From contig NZ_BOOW01000003.1 in the NCBI RefSeq assembly GCF_016863435.1, positions 1-57,071 on the forward strand: 57,071 nt of DNA, in the 5' to 3' direction. Each line of letters opens with the position of its first letter. The stretch's first letter is position 1. The position numbers and the translations under genes were made by a program. The stretch is from Sinosporangium siamense (GTDB lineage Bacteria; Actinomycetota; Actinomycetes; Streptosporangiales; Streptosporangiaceae). Below, piece after piece: positions 45,901 through 52,747 of the stretch. Under the pieces are notes generated by a model. The model was not told where the DNA came from. It saw nothing but the letters and a program-made list of their open reading frames with translations, and ran no database searches.

Positions 45901-46174
45901 TGACCACGAGGTGCCCGCCGACCCATCGCGTGGAGAAGTGCACCTCACGGCCGTCGGCGGGCGCCAGCCGTACGGACGGCTTGCCGTTCTTGTCGCGGAG
46001 GAGGGTGACCTTGTCACCGGTGATGAGGGTGACGGTCCCCGAGACGGGTCCCGCCGAGGTGGGGACGGGAGCCGCGGAGGGGGTGGCGGGTGCCGGTTCC
46101 GCATGTGCGGCTGCGGAGGAGACGACTGCGCCTACTGCTACGGCTAATGCAGTAAAACCTGCTTTGAGCTTCAT
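42911..46174 (-). CDS. Secreted S8 subtilisin-like protease, paralogue 2
   Basis: This 1087-aa close relative of the neighbouring subtilase has the same architecture. Its signal peptide ends at AHAEP, the catalytic residues are Asp227, His260 and Ser429 (MSGTSMATPH), and it has a beta-rich C-terminal half. Much of the two proteins is the same residue by residue, with differences concentrated in the propeptide and the 600-900 region, pointing to a duplication with later divergence. ATG 46174 is preceded by GAAAGG; the longer reading has no family similarity. A promoter (TTGACC-18-TATGGT) lies about 230 bp upstream. Both enzymes probably degrade extracellular protein; substrate preferences may differ. 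Confidence 0.95.
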   Translation of the reverse strand: MKLKAGFTALAVAVGAVVSSAAAHAEPAPATPSAAPVPTSAGPVSGTVTLITGDKVTLLRDKNGKPSVRLAPADGREVHFSTRWVGGHLVVIPSDAAPLIARGLLDRRLFDVTELLSFGYGDDKRADIPVIAESRQGSTASLKNAQETKALPGLGFTSSRVPKDKAGDLWRTLQSGAQARTLSGGVEKLWLDGQRQFTLDQSVEQIGAKAAWAQGFTGKGVTLAVLDSGYDAQHPDLQGGVVAHARNFSPEPDIRDEIGHGTHVASTVAGSGAASSGKYRGVAPEAKLAIGKIGGVTGIYDSAILAGMDWAANEIKATAVNMSFGSSDGPEIDPVEQAVNTLSATTNTVFVVAAGNSGPRSIGSPGSADAALTVGAVDKNNVLADFSSTGPRNHDGAVKPDVTAPGVGIVAAAAQGTAAEPYVPMSGTSMATPHVVGAAGILAQRNPTWTGKQIRAALIGSSAKQGTDGPFKQGAGRVDVVRAIAQTVTAEPASLSVEFPWPHTGDQQVTKTVTYVNHGAAPVTLDLALENGDTPLPNGLITLSAQQVQVPAGGQAAVTLNLADRDIPVAPYSAVLTATSGETVVRTPLGAHVAPETYDVSVEIIGRDGAAPSMVIGGAYRLEPVEYFELPPSGKLRLPVGEWFVQADVFSADNSFTTVYAAVTVKAGVQPVVLDARKAKQIKFSVDRPDAAPVPGMNHLYLHKQGASSVEFGASLGGRDIQEKSYVLPVRQRGLSYGVSTSFAQQGAAQSPYLYDLTQYESGGLPDNPVLHAKTKDLAKVVVDYRANGADGQADVFVGSSIGETAMYGPPALVKLPSKVTHYRTPHRALTWHSGFGQDQFELYEVDRGRPLARKSYSETWNAAVRAPSAEDYSGIRSGDEIFVSAYPSFSGPVAGRVGTDAGAKGTVTLAKDGQVLAKQDYTGCYGPSQCALTTQVPSAAGVYTATATATRDVPRATLSPSVETTWTFPSAKTTEGKPLPLLHVRYAPKGLDAYNRAKTGKATLIPLRVETAAGVPAPRVRSVSVEASGDDGATWTRVRVTRTAKGWAAVVPANLTGSFVSLRTAVDAGADTKVTQTVKRAYALIP
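42920..43101. repeat. 182-bp tract identical to 39460-39641
   Basis: Bases 42920-43101 equal bases 39460-39641 without a mismatch, covering the last ~60 codons of both subtilase genes, whereas flanking coding sequence differs at many positions. This suggests recent gene conversion or selection on a shared C-terminus. Confidence 0.9.
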
Positions 46175-46402
46175 CTGTGCCTTTCGGTACGCAAGGATCC
46201 GGCACCGGGAATGGTGTCCGGTTCCGTGTTGATCCACCGAGTTGCATGGTCAGGTGAGGCATGTCCGACGGGCTGCCCCTGCCCGTGGCGAAATGCGCGC
46301 CGCTTTCAACACGCGAAGGCGGAGCGTCCAACATGTCCGCGGCCGGTGCGGGCACGACGCGCTTGTGTCGCTGCTCCGCTAGCGGCGGCCGGACGGATGA
46401 TC

Positions 46403-46432
46403 ACCATAAGCGTAGCGATAAGTAGTGGTCAA
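46403..46432 (-). promoter_or_regulatory. Promoter of the upstream subtilase gene
   Basis: On the minus strand TTGACC (46432-46427) and TATGGT (46408-46403) are 18 bp apart, followed by a leader of about 225 nt. The AT-rich stretch includes the palindrome TCAATATTGA (46429-46438) at the -35, a possible operator. The rest of 46175-46620 has no gene. Confidence 0.55.
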
Positions 46433-46620
46433 TATTGATATTTCGGATTTGTTGGAAATAGGGGTAGAAGTTTCGCGCTGCTTTCACGAGTGACCGGATG
46501 TGCCGCTGAAGTGACAACACGCAGGCAGAAAGGTTGAGAGACACAGGAGAGAGGTGAAAAAGCTCACTCGATGTGGACGTGTGATAGACCGAGAGCGCCT
46601 TACCGGAGGACACTGGAAGG

Positions 46621-47919
46621 ATGGAGTCTCGGCCTGCGGTCGACGACGACGCGCTGGCACACGAGGCGCTGTCTGTGCTCGACGCCAATTGGACCGGCAG
46701 CGCGACGGTTCCCGCACCTGGGCTCTACCCGCACCAGTGGAGCTGGGATTCGATCTTCGTGGCCATCGGTCTGGCGCGCTGGAAAACCGGCCGAGCCATG
46801 GCGGAGCTACGCGGGGCGCTGTCAGGCCAGTGGCGCGACGGGATGGTGCCACATGTGGTGTTTCACAGTGGCGACCCTTACTTCCCCGGCCCGAAGATGT
46901 GGCGCTCGGAGGACCACAAGGACGCCCCCCACGGGCTGCCCACCTCGGGGCTCACCGCGCCGCCTCTGCACGCCTATGCCGTCTGGTGGATCTGGCGCCA
47001 CCACGGGGAGGCGGTGGCGGGGTTCGTGCGCGAGGTCTTCCCCCGGCTGGCCGCCCAGCACGCCTATCTGGCGGCCTTTCGCGACCTCGGCGGCGCCGGG
47101 CTGGCCTCGATCGTGCACCCGTGGGAGTCGGGCATGGACGACAGCCCCACCTGGGACCTGCCGCTCGCGGCACTTCCCCGTTCGATCTACGGCTTCCGCC
47201 ATGACGACGCCCCGGGGGACTACACAGACCATTTCGTCTGGCTGGCCAAGAGATATCGCGACTCCGGCTACCGGCCCGAGTATTTGAGCCAGGAGCACCC
47301 CTTCGCCGTCGAGGACCCGATGTTCAACGGCGTGTGGCTGGCGGCGTGCGAGGCGCTCGCCGAGCTCGCTCCCGTCGCCGGCGCCGACCCCCGCCCTCAC
47401 ACTGAGCGTGCCGCGCATATCCGGGCGGCGTTGCTGGAGCGTCTGTGGGACGGCGGCGGTTTCCACGCCAGGGATCTGCGCACCGGGCGGTTGTTGCGCC
47501 TGTCCACCGTGGGGAGTTTCGGGCCGCTGCTCGACCCTGGCATGCCCGGTGAGCGAGTGGAGTCGATGGTGCGGATGTTGTCGTCGGCACGGTTCATGGG
47601 GGCTGCGGGGTATCCGGTGCCGAGTTGCGACATCCGGGCAGAGCAGTTCGACCGGGGGCGTTATTGGCGGGGGCCGTCGTGGGTCAACATGAACTGGCTG
47701 TTATGCCGGGCCGCTGCCGTACACGGGCTGGAGGAGCTGGCGGCGGCGCTCGCCTCGGACACGCTGCGTTTGGTACGGCAGGCGGGGTTTCGCGAGTGTT
47801 TCGATCCGTTCGACGGGAGCGGGAGGGGATGCCGGGACTTCTCATGGTCGGCGGCGCTCGCACTGGACCTCCTGGCCGACGAGGGGGCCACCGGCGGGGG
47901 AGCGGGACGGTGTGCGTAG
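46621..47919 (+). CDS. MGH1-like (GH63 clan) glycoside hydrolase
   Basis: This 432-aa alpha/alpha-barrel glycosidase has clear family landmarks: WSWDSIFVAIGLARW, WRSEDHKDAPHGLPTSG, the catalytic region HPWESGMDDSPTWD (candidate general acid Asp), and RYWRGPSWVNMNWLL, where a GH63 general base usually lies further on. It resembles mannosylglycerate/glucosylglycerate hydrolases and related amylo-glucosidase-like enzymes. With no signal peptide it is cytosolic. ATG 46621 follows GGAGG/GGAAGG. The neighbour downstream is unrelated, so the substrate remains a guess: a compatible-solute glycoside or small oligosaccharide. Confidence 0.85.
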   Translation: MESRPAVDDDALAHEALSVLDANWTGSATVPAPGLYPHQWSWDSIFVAIGLARWKTGRAMAELRGALSGQWRDGMVPHVVFHSGDPYFPGPKMWRSEDHKDAPHGLPTSGLTAPPLHAYAVWWIWRHHGEAVAGFVREVFPRLAAQHAYLAAFRDLGGAGLASIVHPWESGMDDSPTWDLPLAALPRSIYGFRHDDAPGDYTDHFVWLAKRYRDSGYRPEYLSQEHPFAVEDPMFNGVWLAACEALAELAPVAGADPRPHTERAAHIRAALLERLWDGGGFHARDLRTGRLLRLSTVGSFGPLLDPGMPGERVESMVRMLSSARFMGAAGYPVPSCDIRAEQFDRGRYWRGPSWVNMNWLLCRAAAVHGLEELAAALASDTLRLVRQAGFRECFDPFDGSGRGCRDFSWSAALALDLLADEGATGGGAGRCA

Positions 47920-47942
47920 GGGGCGCCGGATAGCGTGTCGGC

Positions 47943-48428
47943 ATGAGGTTCTCGTTTGCTTCCCGCCGCATGCCCGCGCCGGTGCGCAAGGCCCTGTCCC
48001 TGGAACCCGGCGAGCGTGTCCTCACGCACACGAAATCGGGGGAGGACGGCTACCTGGTGGCCACCGACCGGGCTCTTCTGCTGCCCGGCGGCACCCGGGT
48101 GCCGTGGCATCTGATCGACCGGGCGTCCTGGGACGAGGAGGGGCTGCGCGTGATCCCCACGCAGGGGCCCGCCCGCCAGGTGCCGGTGGCCGAGCCCGGG
48201 CGGATGCCCGAGGTCGTGCGGGAGCGGGTGACCGCCTCGATCGTGGTGAGCCGATATGTGACACTCGCCCGTGACGGAGGGGTGCGCATCGTGGCCCGCC
48301 GGGTGCCCGGCTCTTCCGATCTGCTGTGGGAGTTCGCCTTCGACTCGGGGATGGATCCCGACGACCCGGGCCTGCGTGCCCTGGCCGAACAGGCCCTGGA
48401 GGGAGTCCGTCGCACGATGGGGGTGTGA
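47943..48428 (+). CDS. Conserved hypothetical protein, PH-like fold suspected
   Basis: This 161-aa soluble protein contains EPGERVLTHTKSGEDGYLVATDRALLLP followed (after a break) by VPWHLIDRASWDEEG. That is the strand-rich pattern of short actinobacterial proteins with a YdbS/PH-like domain. The remainder is mixed alpha/beta with a C-terminal helix (LRALAEQALEGVRRTM). No catalytic motif is visible. It starts 24 bp after the glycosidase gene on the same strand, possibly co-transcribed. Function unknown. Confidence 0.7.
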   Translation: MRFSFASRRMPAPVRKALSLEPGERVLTHTKSGEDGYLVATDRALLLPGGTRVPWHLIDRASWDEEGLRVIPTQGPARQVPVAEPGRMPEVVRERVTASIVVSRYVTLARDGGVRIVARRVPGSSDLLWEFAFDSGMDPDDPGLRALAEQALEGVRRTMGV

Positions 48429-48473
48429 GCGGCGCCCGGCGGGGTCGGCGGGCCGGGGGTGATCACCGGGCCG

Positions 48474-48788
48474 CTAGGGGGACGAGGGTGTCCGCGATTT
48501 CTCGGTGTGCCGCTCCTTCGGGGCGGGGCAGAGCGGGACGGTCTCGTCCTCTTGATCGTGCGGGCGCAGGAAGGGCAGCGACGAGATGCCTTCGCCCAAC
48601 TTGGACTTCGCGAATCCCGCGGCCCGGGCCACCTGTGCCCCCATCAGCCCCGCCGCCTCCTGGACCGACGGGTTGTCGGCCACGCGCCGGGCGGTTCGCT
48701 TGAGCTGTTCGTAGCGCTCGTGGCCGGCCCGGCTGCCCAGGACATAGCCAATGGCCACACCGGCAGCGAACGTGATCCGGTAACGCAT
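48474..48788 (-). CDS. YtxH-like small membrane-associated protein
   Basis: This 104-aa protein has one N-terminal hydrophobic segment (RITFAAGVAIGYVLGSRAG) followed by HERYEQLKRTARRVADNPS and an amphipathic/charged tail. It is the common actinobacterial YtxH-type single-span protein of unknown, perhaps stress-related, role. ATG 48788 is the only sensible start. It is convergent with the preceding hypothetical gene; the tRNA-Asn gene is divergent. Confidence 0.75.
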   Translation of the reverse strand: MRYRITFAAGVAIGYVLGSRAGHERYEQLKRTARRVADNPSVQEAAGLMGAQVARAAGFAKSKLGEGISSLPFLRPHDQEDETVPLCPAPKERHTEKSRTPSSP

Positions 48789-48976
48789 CGTGCACCTCCG
48801 CGTAATTGCTCTTGGGGAGGGGTTTCACTCCGCCCGCACTCCCCTGATCCGGCTGCGCCGCTCCATTCCGACCTACCCCACACCAAACGATGCGACACGC
48901 ACCCCTCTGAGTGCGCTAATCTAGTTCCGCGCCGAGGGGAAAGGCCAAGAGGCCCAAACCTCCGGAGCAAGGTCGA

Positions 48977-49052
48977 TCCCGCGTAGCTCAATCGGCAGAG
49001 CGTCCGGCTGTTAACCGGCAGGTTATAGGTTCGAGTCCTATCGCGGGAGCCA
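48977..49052 (+). tRNA. tRNA-Asn (GTT), CCA encoded
   Basis: This 76-nt cloverleaf has acceptor stem TCCCGCG/CGCGGGA, D-arm GCTC..GAGC, anticodon loop CTGTTAA with GTT, T-arm ATAGG-TTCGAGT-CCTAT, discriminator G and encoded CCA. The anticodon stem has four perfect pairs (CCGG/CCGG), but its outermost pair (27-43) is T with C, a mismatch where other actinobacterial tRNA-Asn genes have G-C. Confidence 0.97.
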
Positions 49053-49055
49053 CTG

Positions 49056-49089
49056 GAAGGCCCCGGGAGCATGTGCTCCCGGGGCCTTC
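49056..49089 (+). terminator. tRNA-Asn terminator
   Basis: Perfect 16-bp stem (49056-49071 with 49074-49089) and 2-nt loop, 4 bp after the tRNA. Confidence 0.85.
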
Positions 49090-49373
49090 GGCGTTGGGGG
49101 CATGTGCCGCGGGTGCGGTTGGCCTGCGGTTCTTCGTGTTTCCGGTGTTGCTGCTGATATCTAGACCAGCTCGTCAGATCGGGCGACAAATCGCGGCGAA
49201 TCACTGAAAATGATCCTGGCTGCGTCCCGCGACTCCGTGCTCACCGCCGGTAGTCCTGGGGTGCCGCCGCCGCGGATCACGATGATCGCAGTGGGGAGAG
49301 GCCGCTGCGCGTAGGGCACCCGAACCGCCCGGAACGGTGAAGGCGCCCGTGGACAAAGTGTGGCGGTCAACAC
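49090..49373. other. Gap between tRNA-Asn and the NO synthase gene
   Basis: No gene. On the minus strand near 49160 there is CTGGTCTAGATATC, a partial match to a DasR-type site (TGGTCTAGACCA), too weak to annotate. No clear promoter of the NO synthase gene was found. Confidence 0.35.
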
Positions 49374-50585
49374 GTGCTGACCTGGAAAAGATCCCAGCCC
49401 CAGGTGCTGGAGTCACTCCATGGTGTCCAGAGTCCCTGCTCACCCCCCCTGCCCCACCCCCACGGCCCGGCGAAGACGGTCGATCCGGACGCCGCAGAGG
49501 AGTTCATCCGGCAGTTCCACGCGGAGGAGGAATCGGCCGGTCCGGTCCGGCCGCGACTGCGGGAGGTCATGCTTGAGATCTCCCAGACCGGGACCTACAC
49601 CCACACCCCCGACGAGCTGACCTTCGGGGCTAGGGTCGCGTGGCGCAACAGCTCACGCTGCATCGGGCGGCTCTACTGGCGCTCGATGCGGGTGCGCGAC
49701 CGGCGCCGGATCAGGACGGCCGAGGGCGTGGCGGTCGAATGTGTCAACCATCTCAGGGAGGCGTGCACGGACGGCAGGATCCGGCCCACGATCACCGTCT
49801 TCGCGCCCGAGGCCCCCGGAGCTCCCGCGCCGCGGATATGGAATGAGCAGCTCATTCGCTACGCGGGCTACGGCCGTGCCGACGGGAGCGTGATGGGCGA
49901 CCCCAGGTATGCGGATTTCACGGAGATGGTGCGCTATCTGGGGTGGCGTGGGGGCGAGGGCACGCCGTTCGACGTGCTTCCGCTGGTGATCTCCGACGGG
50001 ACGGGGCGCCCGCTGCTGTCGGAGGTGCCGGGGGACGCGGTGGTGGAGGTGCCGCTCGTGCACCCGTCCTATCCGTGGTTCGCCGAGCTCGGGCTACGCT
50101 GGCACGCCGTGCCGGCGATCTCGAACATGTGCCTGGAGATCGGGGGTGTCTGCTACCCGGCCGCGCCGTTCAACGGGTGGTATATGGGCACCGAGATCGG
50201 AGCGCGCAACCTCGCCGACCCGGACAGATACAACCTGCTGGAGACGGTCGCCGGTCGGCTCGGCCTTGAGACGACCCGGGAGCGCACTCTCTGGCGCGAC
50301 CACGCGCTGGTGGAGCTCAACGTCGCGGTGCTGCACTCCTTCGAGGCGGCCGGGGTCACCATAAGCGATCATCACACCGAGTCGCGGAGATTCCTCACGC
50401 ATGTGGCGCGTGAGGAGAAGGCGGGGCGGGTCTGCCCGGCGGAGTGGAGCTGGATCGTGCCACCCATGTCGAGCGCGGCGACTCCGGTGTTCCACCGCTA
50501 CTACGACGAGGCGGAGCTTTCCCCGGCGTTCGTCCACCATCCGGACGCGATCGAGCGGGCGCTCGGCCGTCATCCCGTGGACTGA
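49374..50585 (+). CDS. Bacterial nitric oxide synthase oxygenase
   Basis: This 403-aa NOS oxygenase domain lacks a reductase domain, as in bacteria. It oxidises arginine through hydroxyarginine to citrulline and NO using haem and a pterin. Haem-thiolate Cys is in AWRNSSRCIGRLYW (about residue 96), the arginine-binding Glu in FNGWYMGTEIGARNL, and the pterin/dimer region in AEWSWIVPPMSSAATPVFH. The conserved part begins around VDPDAAEEFIRQFHAEE (residue 37), so the first 36 residues may not be translated. The GTG at 49374 has no good ribosome-binding site and I cannot fix the start. No electron-donor gene is adjacent. Confidence 0.92.
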   Translation: MLTWKRSQPQVLESLHGVQSPCSPPLPHPHGPAKTVDPDAAEEFIRQFHAEEESAGPVRPRLREVMLEISQTGTYTHTPDELTFGARVAWRNSSRCIGRLYWRSMRVRDRRRIRTAEGVAVECVNHLREACTDGRIRPTITVFAPEAPGAPAPRIWNEQLIRYAGYGRADGSVMGDPRYADFTEMVRYLGWRGGEGTPFDVLPLVISDGTGRPLLSEVPGDAVVEVPLVHPSYPWFAELGLRWHAVPAISNMCLEIGGVCYPAAPFNGWYMGTEIGARNLADPDRYNLLETVAGRLGLETTRERTLWRDHALVELNVAVLHSFEAAGVTISDHHTESRRFLTHVAREEKAGRVCPAEWSWIVPPMSSAATPVFHRYYDEAELSPAFVHHPDAIERALGRHPVD

Positions 50586-50651
50586 TCGGCCGGGCTCGTG
50601 CCGTACCTTCACCGCCGTCGTGGCGGGCTGTGAGAAGGAAGGGATGTGGTC

Positions 50652-50680
50652 TTGACAGGAATTCATGTAATTCCTACTGT
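50652..50680 (+). promoter_or_regulatory. Consensus promoter with operator in the spacer
   Basis: TTGACA (50652-50657) and TACTGT (50675-50680) are separated by exactly 17 bp. The spacer is the perfect inverted repeat AGGAATT-CATGT-AATTCCT (50657-50675). A regulator bound here would block the promoter completely. Its identity is unknown. Confidence 0.75.
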
Positions 50681-50684
50681 TTAA

Positions 50685-50789
50685 ATGGGTTTAGCCGCTT
50701 CGGAGGAAACACCGAAGACGTCTGGACCGAGCGTGATCGTCGGGGAATCCGGCGGCCCCCCAATGGCCGCCCCCGCAAGCGGAAGGTGA
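50685..50789 (+). CDS. Leaderless 34-aa small ORF ahead of the orphan ABC ATPase
   Basis: The ATG lies 5 nt after the -10 box, so the predicted transcript starts at or next to it. The 34-codon frame reads MGLAASEETPKTSG, then PSVIVGESGGPPMAAPASGR and TGA. It is polar and small-residue rich, without a signal peptide or Cys. Codon third positions are mostly G/C but with some A/T. It could be a regulatory leader peptide, a peptide signal or RiPP-type precursor, or chance. The fragment VIVGESGG resembles a Walker A start and might be a trace of an ABC gene. It ends 121 bp before the ABC gene. Confidence 0.4.
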   Translation: MGLAASEETPKTSGPSVIVGESGGPPMAAPASGR

Positions 50790-50822
50790 GGTCCGCGGCA
50801 CGGTCGGTGCGGTTCAGATGGC

Positions 50823-50861
50823 GGCCACCCGGCGGCGGAGGCTGGCCGCCGCCGGGTGGCC
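50823..50861 (+). terminator. Attenuator-like hairpin before the orphan ABC gene
   Basis: Perfect 16-bp GC-rich stem (50823-50838 with 50846-50861) and 7-nt loop between the small ORF and the ABC gene. There is no T-run, so it could be a rho-independent pause, a weak terminator or an mRNA-processing stabiliser. Confidence 0.55.
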
Positions 50862-50910
50862 ACACCCGGCGCGGCAGCCCGCGAACAGCGTGAGCTGAGG
50901 GGAGCAACCG

Positions 50911-52392
50911 ATGACCCTGTCCGGCGCGGCGGCGGACCGGCGGACGGGTGGCGCCTCAGCGCCCCTCATCCGCGTCGACGGCCTGCGAGTGGTTTATCCG
51001 GAGGGCGAGGCGGTCCGCGGGATCTCCCTCACCGTGGCACACGGCGAATGCGTCGCGATCGTGGGAGCGTCGGGGGCGGGCAAGAGCGCCGCCGTGCGCG
51101 CGCTCGCCGGGCTCGCCGGCGCCGGCGCCGCGGTGCGTGCCGCCCGGTTCGAGATTTACGGCAGGGACGCCCGCGGCTACGGCGTGCGCGACTTCCGGCG
51201 GCTCCGCGAGAGATCGATCGGCGTGGTGCCGGCCGACAGGCTCCTGCCGTACGGCATGCCCCGCGGCGTCGAGGACGAGATCGCCGAGGTGCTCGGCGGA
51301 GGGCGCGACCTGATCGTCCTCGACGACCCGCTCGCCGCGCTCGACCCCGTCGCCCGCGCCCGCGTCCTCACGCTCGTCGCCGCCCGCCGGGCCGGAGGCG
51401 CCGGTGTGCTGATGACCGGGCACGACCTCGGCCTCATCGCCGCCGTCGCCGACCGCGTGCTGGTCATGAGCGACGGGCTCGTGGTCGAGGAAGGGCCTGC
51501 CGGGCACGTCCTCGGCGACCCCCGGCACGAGCACACCCGCCGGCTGTTCACCCCCGTGCCGTCCGCCGCCACACGTGGCACACGCCTCACGTCAGCGCGC
51601 ACCGGCCCGAAGCGGCCCGCCAGGCCCGTCGACACCGCCTCGGCGGTCGTCGAGGCGTCGGGAGTGACCCTGACGCACTGCGGGCGGGAGATCGTGCGTG
51701 AGGTGTCCCTCCGCGTGCACGCAGGGGAGACCGTCGGGGTCATCGGCGAGTCCGGCTCCGGCAAGAGCACGCTCGCCGCGCTCCTCCTCGGCTATGCCCG
51801 TCCCACCAGGGGAGAGGTGGAGCTCCACGGCAGGGCGTGGTCGTCGTTGCCCGAGCGGAGCAGACGCCCCTGGCGGTCGATGGTGCAACTCGTCTCCCAG
51901 GAACCCCTGGCACGTGCGAACCCCCGCCACACCCTCGGCCGCATCCTGGCAGAACCCCTTGGCGCGCTCCCCGGACCCGCTCGCCGCGCCCGCGTCGCCG
52001 AACTCCTCGAACGGGTCGGCCTGCCCGCCTCCACCGCCGCCCTGCGCCCCGGCGCCCTGTCCCGCGGCCAGCGGCAACGCGCCGCCCTCGCCCGCGCGCT
52101 CGGGCCGCGCCCCGACCTGATCGTCTGCGACGAGCCGGTCTCGGCGCTGGACGCCCAGGGGAAGGCGGCGATGCTCGACCTCCTGGCGGATGTCCAGCGG
52201 GAGGACGGCACCGCCCTGGTGTTCATCAGCCACGACCTCGGCACGGTGCACCACGTCGGCGACCGGGTGCTGGTGATGCGGGGAGGACGCGTCATCGAGG
52301 AGGGAAACGCCGACGACGTCCTGTTCCTCCCGCGGCACCCTCGGACACGGTCCCTGCTGTCCGCGGCGTCCCCGATTCTCATGTCCGGCTGA
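50911..52392 (+). CDS. Double ABC ATPase of the Dpp/Opp type, first domain degenerate
   Basis: This 493-aa protein joins two nucleotide-binding domains like DppD and DppF. Domain 1 has Walker A GASGAGKS (52-59), but Walker B LIVLDDPLAALD comes only 80 residues later and no LSGGQ signature is visible, so a block including the Q-loop/signature region is missing. Its H-loop GHDLGLI is present. Domain 2 is intact: GESGSGKST, LSRGQRQRAALARAL, DLIVCDEPVSALD and SHDLGTVHH. Such ATPases drive peptide, nickel or opine import, but no permease or binding-protein gene is adjacent. ATG 50911 follows GAGGGGAG. Control is probably through the promoter and hairpin upstream. Confidence 0.88.
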   Translation: MTLSGAAADRRTGGASAPLIRVDGLRVVYPEGEAVRGISLTVAHGECVAIVGASGAGKSAAVRALAGLAGAGAAVRAARFEIYGRDARGYGVRDFRRLRERSIGVVPADRLLPYGMPRGVEDEIAEVLGGGRDLIVLDDPLAALDPVARARVLTLVAARRAGGAGVLMTGHDLGLIAAVADRVLVMSDGLVVEEGPAGHVLGDPRHEHTRRLFTPVPSAATRGTRLTSARTGPKRPARPVDTASAVVEASGVTLTHCGREIVREVSLRVHAGETVGVIGESGSGKSTLAALLLGYARPTRGEVELHGRAWSSLPERSRRPWRSMVQLVSQEPLARANPRHTLGRILAEPLGALPGPARRARVAELLERVGLPASTAALRPGALSRGQRQRAALARALGPRPDLIVCDEPVSALDAQGKAAMLDLLADVQREDGTALVFISHDLGTVHHVGDRVLVMRGGRVIEEGNADDVLFLPRHPRTRSLLSAASPILMSG

Positions 52393-52543
52393 TCCCTTCC
52401 GGAGGCACCGCCCGGCTTCCGCTGAGGGAACACGCCCCAGGAAGGAGGTGTGCCAGCCCGCTCCGGGCCGGCTGAGCGCCGGGACCCGCCCGACCCGCTC
52501 CCACTGGCCGGGCGCCGGTCCCGGCCTCAGCCGCCCGGCCGGT

Positions 52544-52716
52544 TTGTACGGCACGGGCCTGGTTGCCGTGGCTGTTGTACGGCATGGACCTGGTTGCCGG
52601 CCTCCCCGGTCTCGGCCGTTGTACGGCATGGGCCTGGTTGCCGCGCATCCCGGTCTCGGGACCTGGTTGCCGGCCTCCCCGGTCTTGGCCGTTGTACGGC
52701 ACGGGCCTGGTTGCCG
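52544..52716. repeat. Minisatellite: four 25-bp repeats, 42-44-bp period
   Basis: TTGTACGGCA(C/T)GG then (G/A)CCTGGTTGCCG is present at 52544-52568, 52575-52599, 52619-52643 and 52692-52716. The longer unit also includes GCCTCCCCGGTCTCGGCCG between copies, and a partial copy starts at 52661. The array fills the gap between the convergent ABC and galK genes (52393-52747). Confidence 0.9.
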
Positions 52717-52747
52717 CGTTTCCGGCCGGGGGAGCCTCCGGCGTAGT

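Noticed and set aside
49150-49175. DasR-type site near the NO synthase gene
   Set aside because: Only one half and the centre (TGGTCTAGA) match; the other half-site is absent and it lies over 200 bp from the start codon.
52544-52716. CRISPR-like array of 25-bp repeats
   Set aside because: Spacers are 6, 19 and 48 bp and themselves repeated, there are no cas genes, and the pattern fits a 42-44-bp minisatellite.
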